Of a stretch of 64,000 nt of DNA, positions 63,442 to 64,000 are shown in pieces. This DNA comes from Herbaspirillum sp. GW103 (GTDB taxonomy: Bacteria; Pseudomonadota; Gammaproteobacteria; Burkholderiales; Burkholderiaceae_D). The position numbers were made by a program, and so were the translations under genes. The notes under the pieces were generated by a model that saw only the letters and a list, made by a program, of their open reading frames with translations, ran no database searches and was not told the DNA's origin. The number at the start of each line of letters is the position of its first letter. Position 1 is the stretch's first letter. The stretch spans positions 186,001 through 250,000 of the forward strand of contig NZ_AJVC01000004.1 in NCBI RefSeq assembly GCF_000261365.1, read 5' to 3'.

Positions 63442-63634
63442 TTGAGAAAAGGTGCATTGCCGCGATGCTGCCTCGGGCTGTTGCGCGACTGTATTACATC
63501 TTCAGCGGCTTGATTAGCAGGAATTTTCTGACGACACTTATTAAAGAAAACACCTAATCTCAAACGATGCCGCGACGGCACAGGGTGTCGGCTGCCACGG
63601 CAACAGGCAAGGGATGGCCCGACAGAAAAACAAA

Positions 63635-63662
63635 AACCCGGGGCGCTGGCGCGGCCCGGGTT
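63635..63662 (-). terminator. Rho-independent terminator of the 49-aa gene
   Basis: On the minus strand AACCCGGG-N12-CCCGGGTT, followed by TTTGTTTTT. It lies 31 bp after the stop codon of the small gene and has no other nearby gene to serve. Confidence 0.85.
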
Positions 63663-63693
63663 GGCAGATGAAGCTGGCGCAGTGAGTGCGAAC

Positions 63694-63843
63694 TCAGTGG
63701 CGCTGCTCGTCCTGCGACATGCTCGACAAACCCGAATAGAGGCTGCAGCAATGCGGCGCACCACGGTGCGATCCGGTGTCGAGCTCGCTGGAGTCGTTGA
63801 GAAAATCAACCAGCTTGCGATAGAGTTGTGCGAAGTAACGCAT
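63694..63843 (-). CDS. Unrecognised 49-residue protein with strong ribosome site and own terminator
   Basis: Small ORF starting MRYFAQLYRKLVDFLNDSSE. AAAGGGGG lies seven to eight bases before the ATG and a Rho-independent terminator follows 31 bp after the stop, so it forms a complete small transcription unit. N-terminal ~20 residues look like an amphipathic helix; the middle holds HCC and the end is polar. No family recognised. The upstream flank (63900-63980) is AT-rich and probably holds the promoter. Confidence 0.6.
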   Translation of the reverse strand: MRYFAQLYRKLVDFLNDSSELDTGSHRGAPHCCSLYSGLSSMSQDEQRH

Positions 63844-64000
63844 GACTTACCCCCTTTCACTAATGACTGATGGCAGGTCCCGAAGGTTTTTCCGCCAGTG
63901 CCGGTCTGTCCATGGTCCTGATTCATACGGCCGGCACGAACCGTATAAATTGTTTATATTATTTATTCTATGTGCATGACGGCCGGACGTCCATCAGGAT

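Noticed and set aside
63661..63870. 69-codon plus-strand open frame at the right end
   Set aside because: It lacks a ribosome site, whereas the opposite strand has a 49-codon ORF with a strong ribosome site and terminator in the proper order.
1..64000. CRISPR array, tRNA, rRNA, prophage or transposase
   Set aside because: No regularly spaced direct repeats with spacers, no cloverleaf with a CCA-ready end, and no integrase, transposase or phage structural motif noticed among the translated frames; not verified with dedicated software.

Overview
The window reads as a GC-rich chromosome segment from a betaproteobacterium, most likely Oxalobacteraceae (Herbaspirillum-like). That placement rests on protein style and gene content: many LysR, GntR and TctC-type genes, an NrtABD-like cyanate transporter, TCT transporters and a gluconate-dehydrogenase-like complex. 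No database search was possible. I see no rRNA, tRNA, CRISPR, phage or insertion sequence. About 54 protein genes are supported, plus one leader peptide, one small unrecognised gene with its own ribosome site and terminator, and many operator-like dyads.

Layout. 1-9.6 kb: the end of a GlcD-like FAD oxidase, an MHYT-GGDEF-EAL cyclic-di-GMP protein, outer-membrane phospholipase A, glutathione reductase, and a divergent Fe(III)-type ABC permease/ATPase pair. 9.6-9.9 kb: a 76-residue gene behind a near-consensus LexA box. 10-17.2 kb: a cyanate cluster on the minus strand, in transcription order histidine kinase, LuxR-type response regulator, substrate-binding protein, permease, ATPase, cyanase (cynS) and a membrane-anchored TAXI protein. 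Two promoters in it share a repeated composite element. 17.2-19.9 kb: SDR, FCD-GntR regulator and a higBA toxin-antitoxin pair. 20-30.5 kb: small regulator-plus-transporter modules (LysR/DUF1445/MFS; TrmB/RidA/MFS; LysR/tartrate-type dehydrogenase; GntR/OFA-type MFS), most with clear dyads in front of the regulated gene. 30.7-37.7 kb: CPA1 Na+/H+ antiporter, a small coiled-coil protein, an SsuABC-type ABC operon carrying an extra family-3 binding protein, and an NAD-epimerase.

37.7-41 kb: ferredoxin-reductase-like oxidoreductase; then a promoter, a leaderless 23-codon leader peptide with three consecutive Arg codons, mutually exclusive hairpins and a Rho-independent terminator, followed by argD. 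I read this as a candidate arginine-responsive attenuator and consider it the most interesting item here. An NlpC/P60 lipoprotein follows.

41-60 kb looks like a sugar-acid/carboxylate utilisation region: a tctCBA-ldh2-gntR operon, a 1-kb intergenic region, an IlvD/Edd sugar-acid dehydratase, a 2-hydroxyacid dehydrogenase, a complete CUT1-type sugar ABC importer, a three-subunit FAD/cytochrome c membrane dehydrogenase and a dienelactone hydrolase. 60-64 kb: YjgN-like membrane protein with an M48 protease, an HD-GYP phosphodiesterase, and a 49-residue gene with a strong Shine-Dalgarno sequence and its own terminator.
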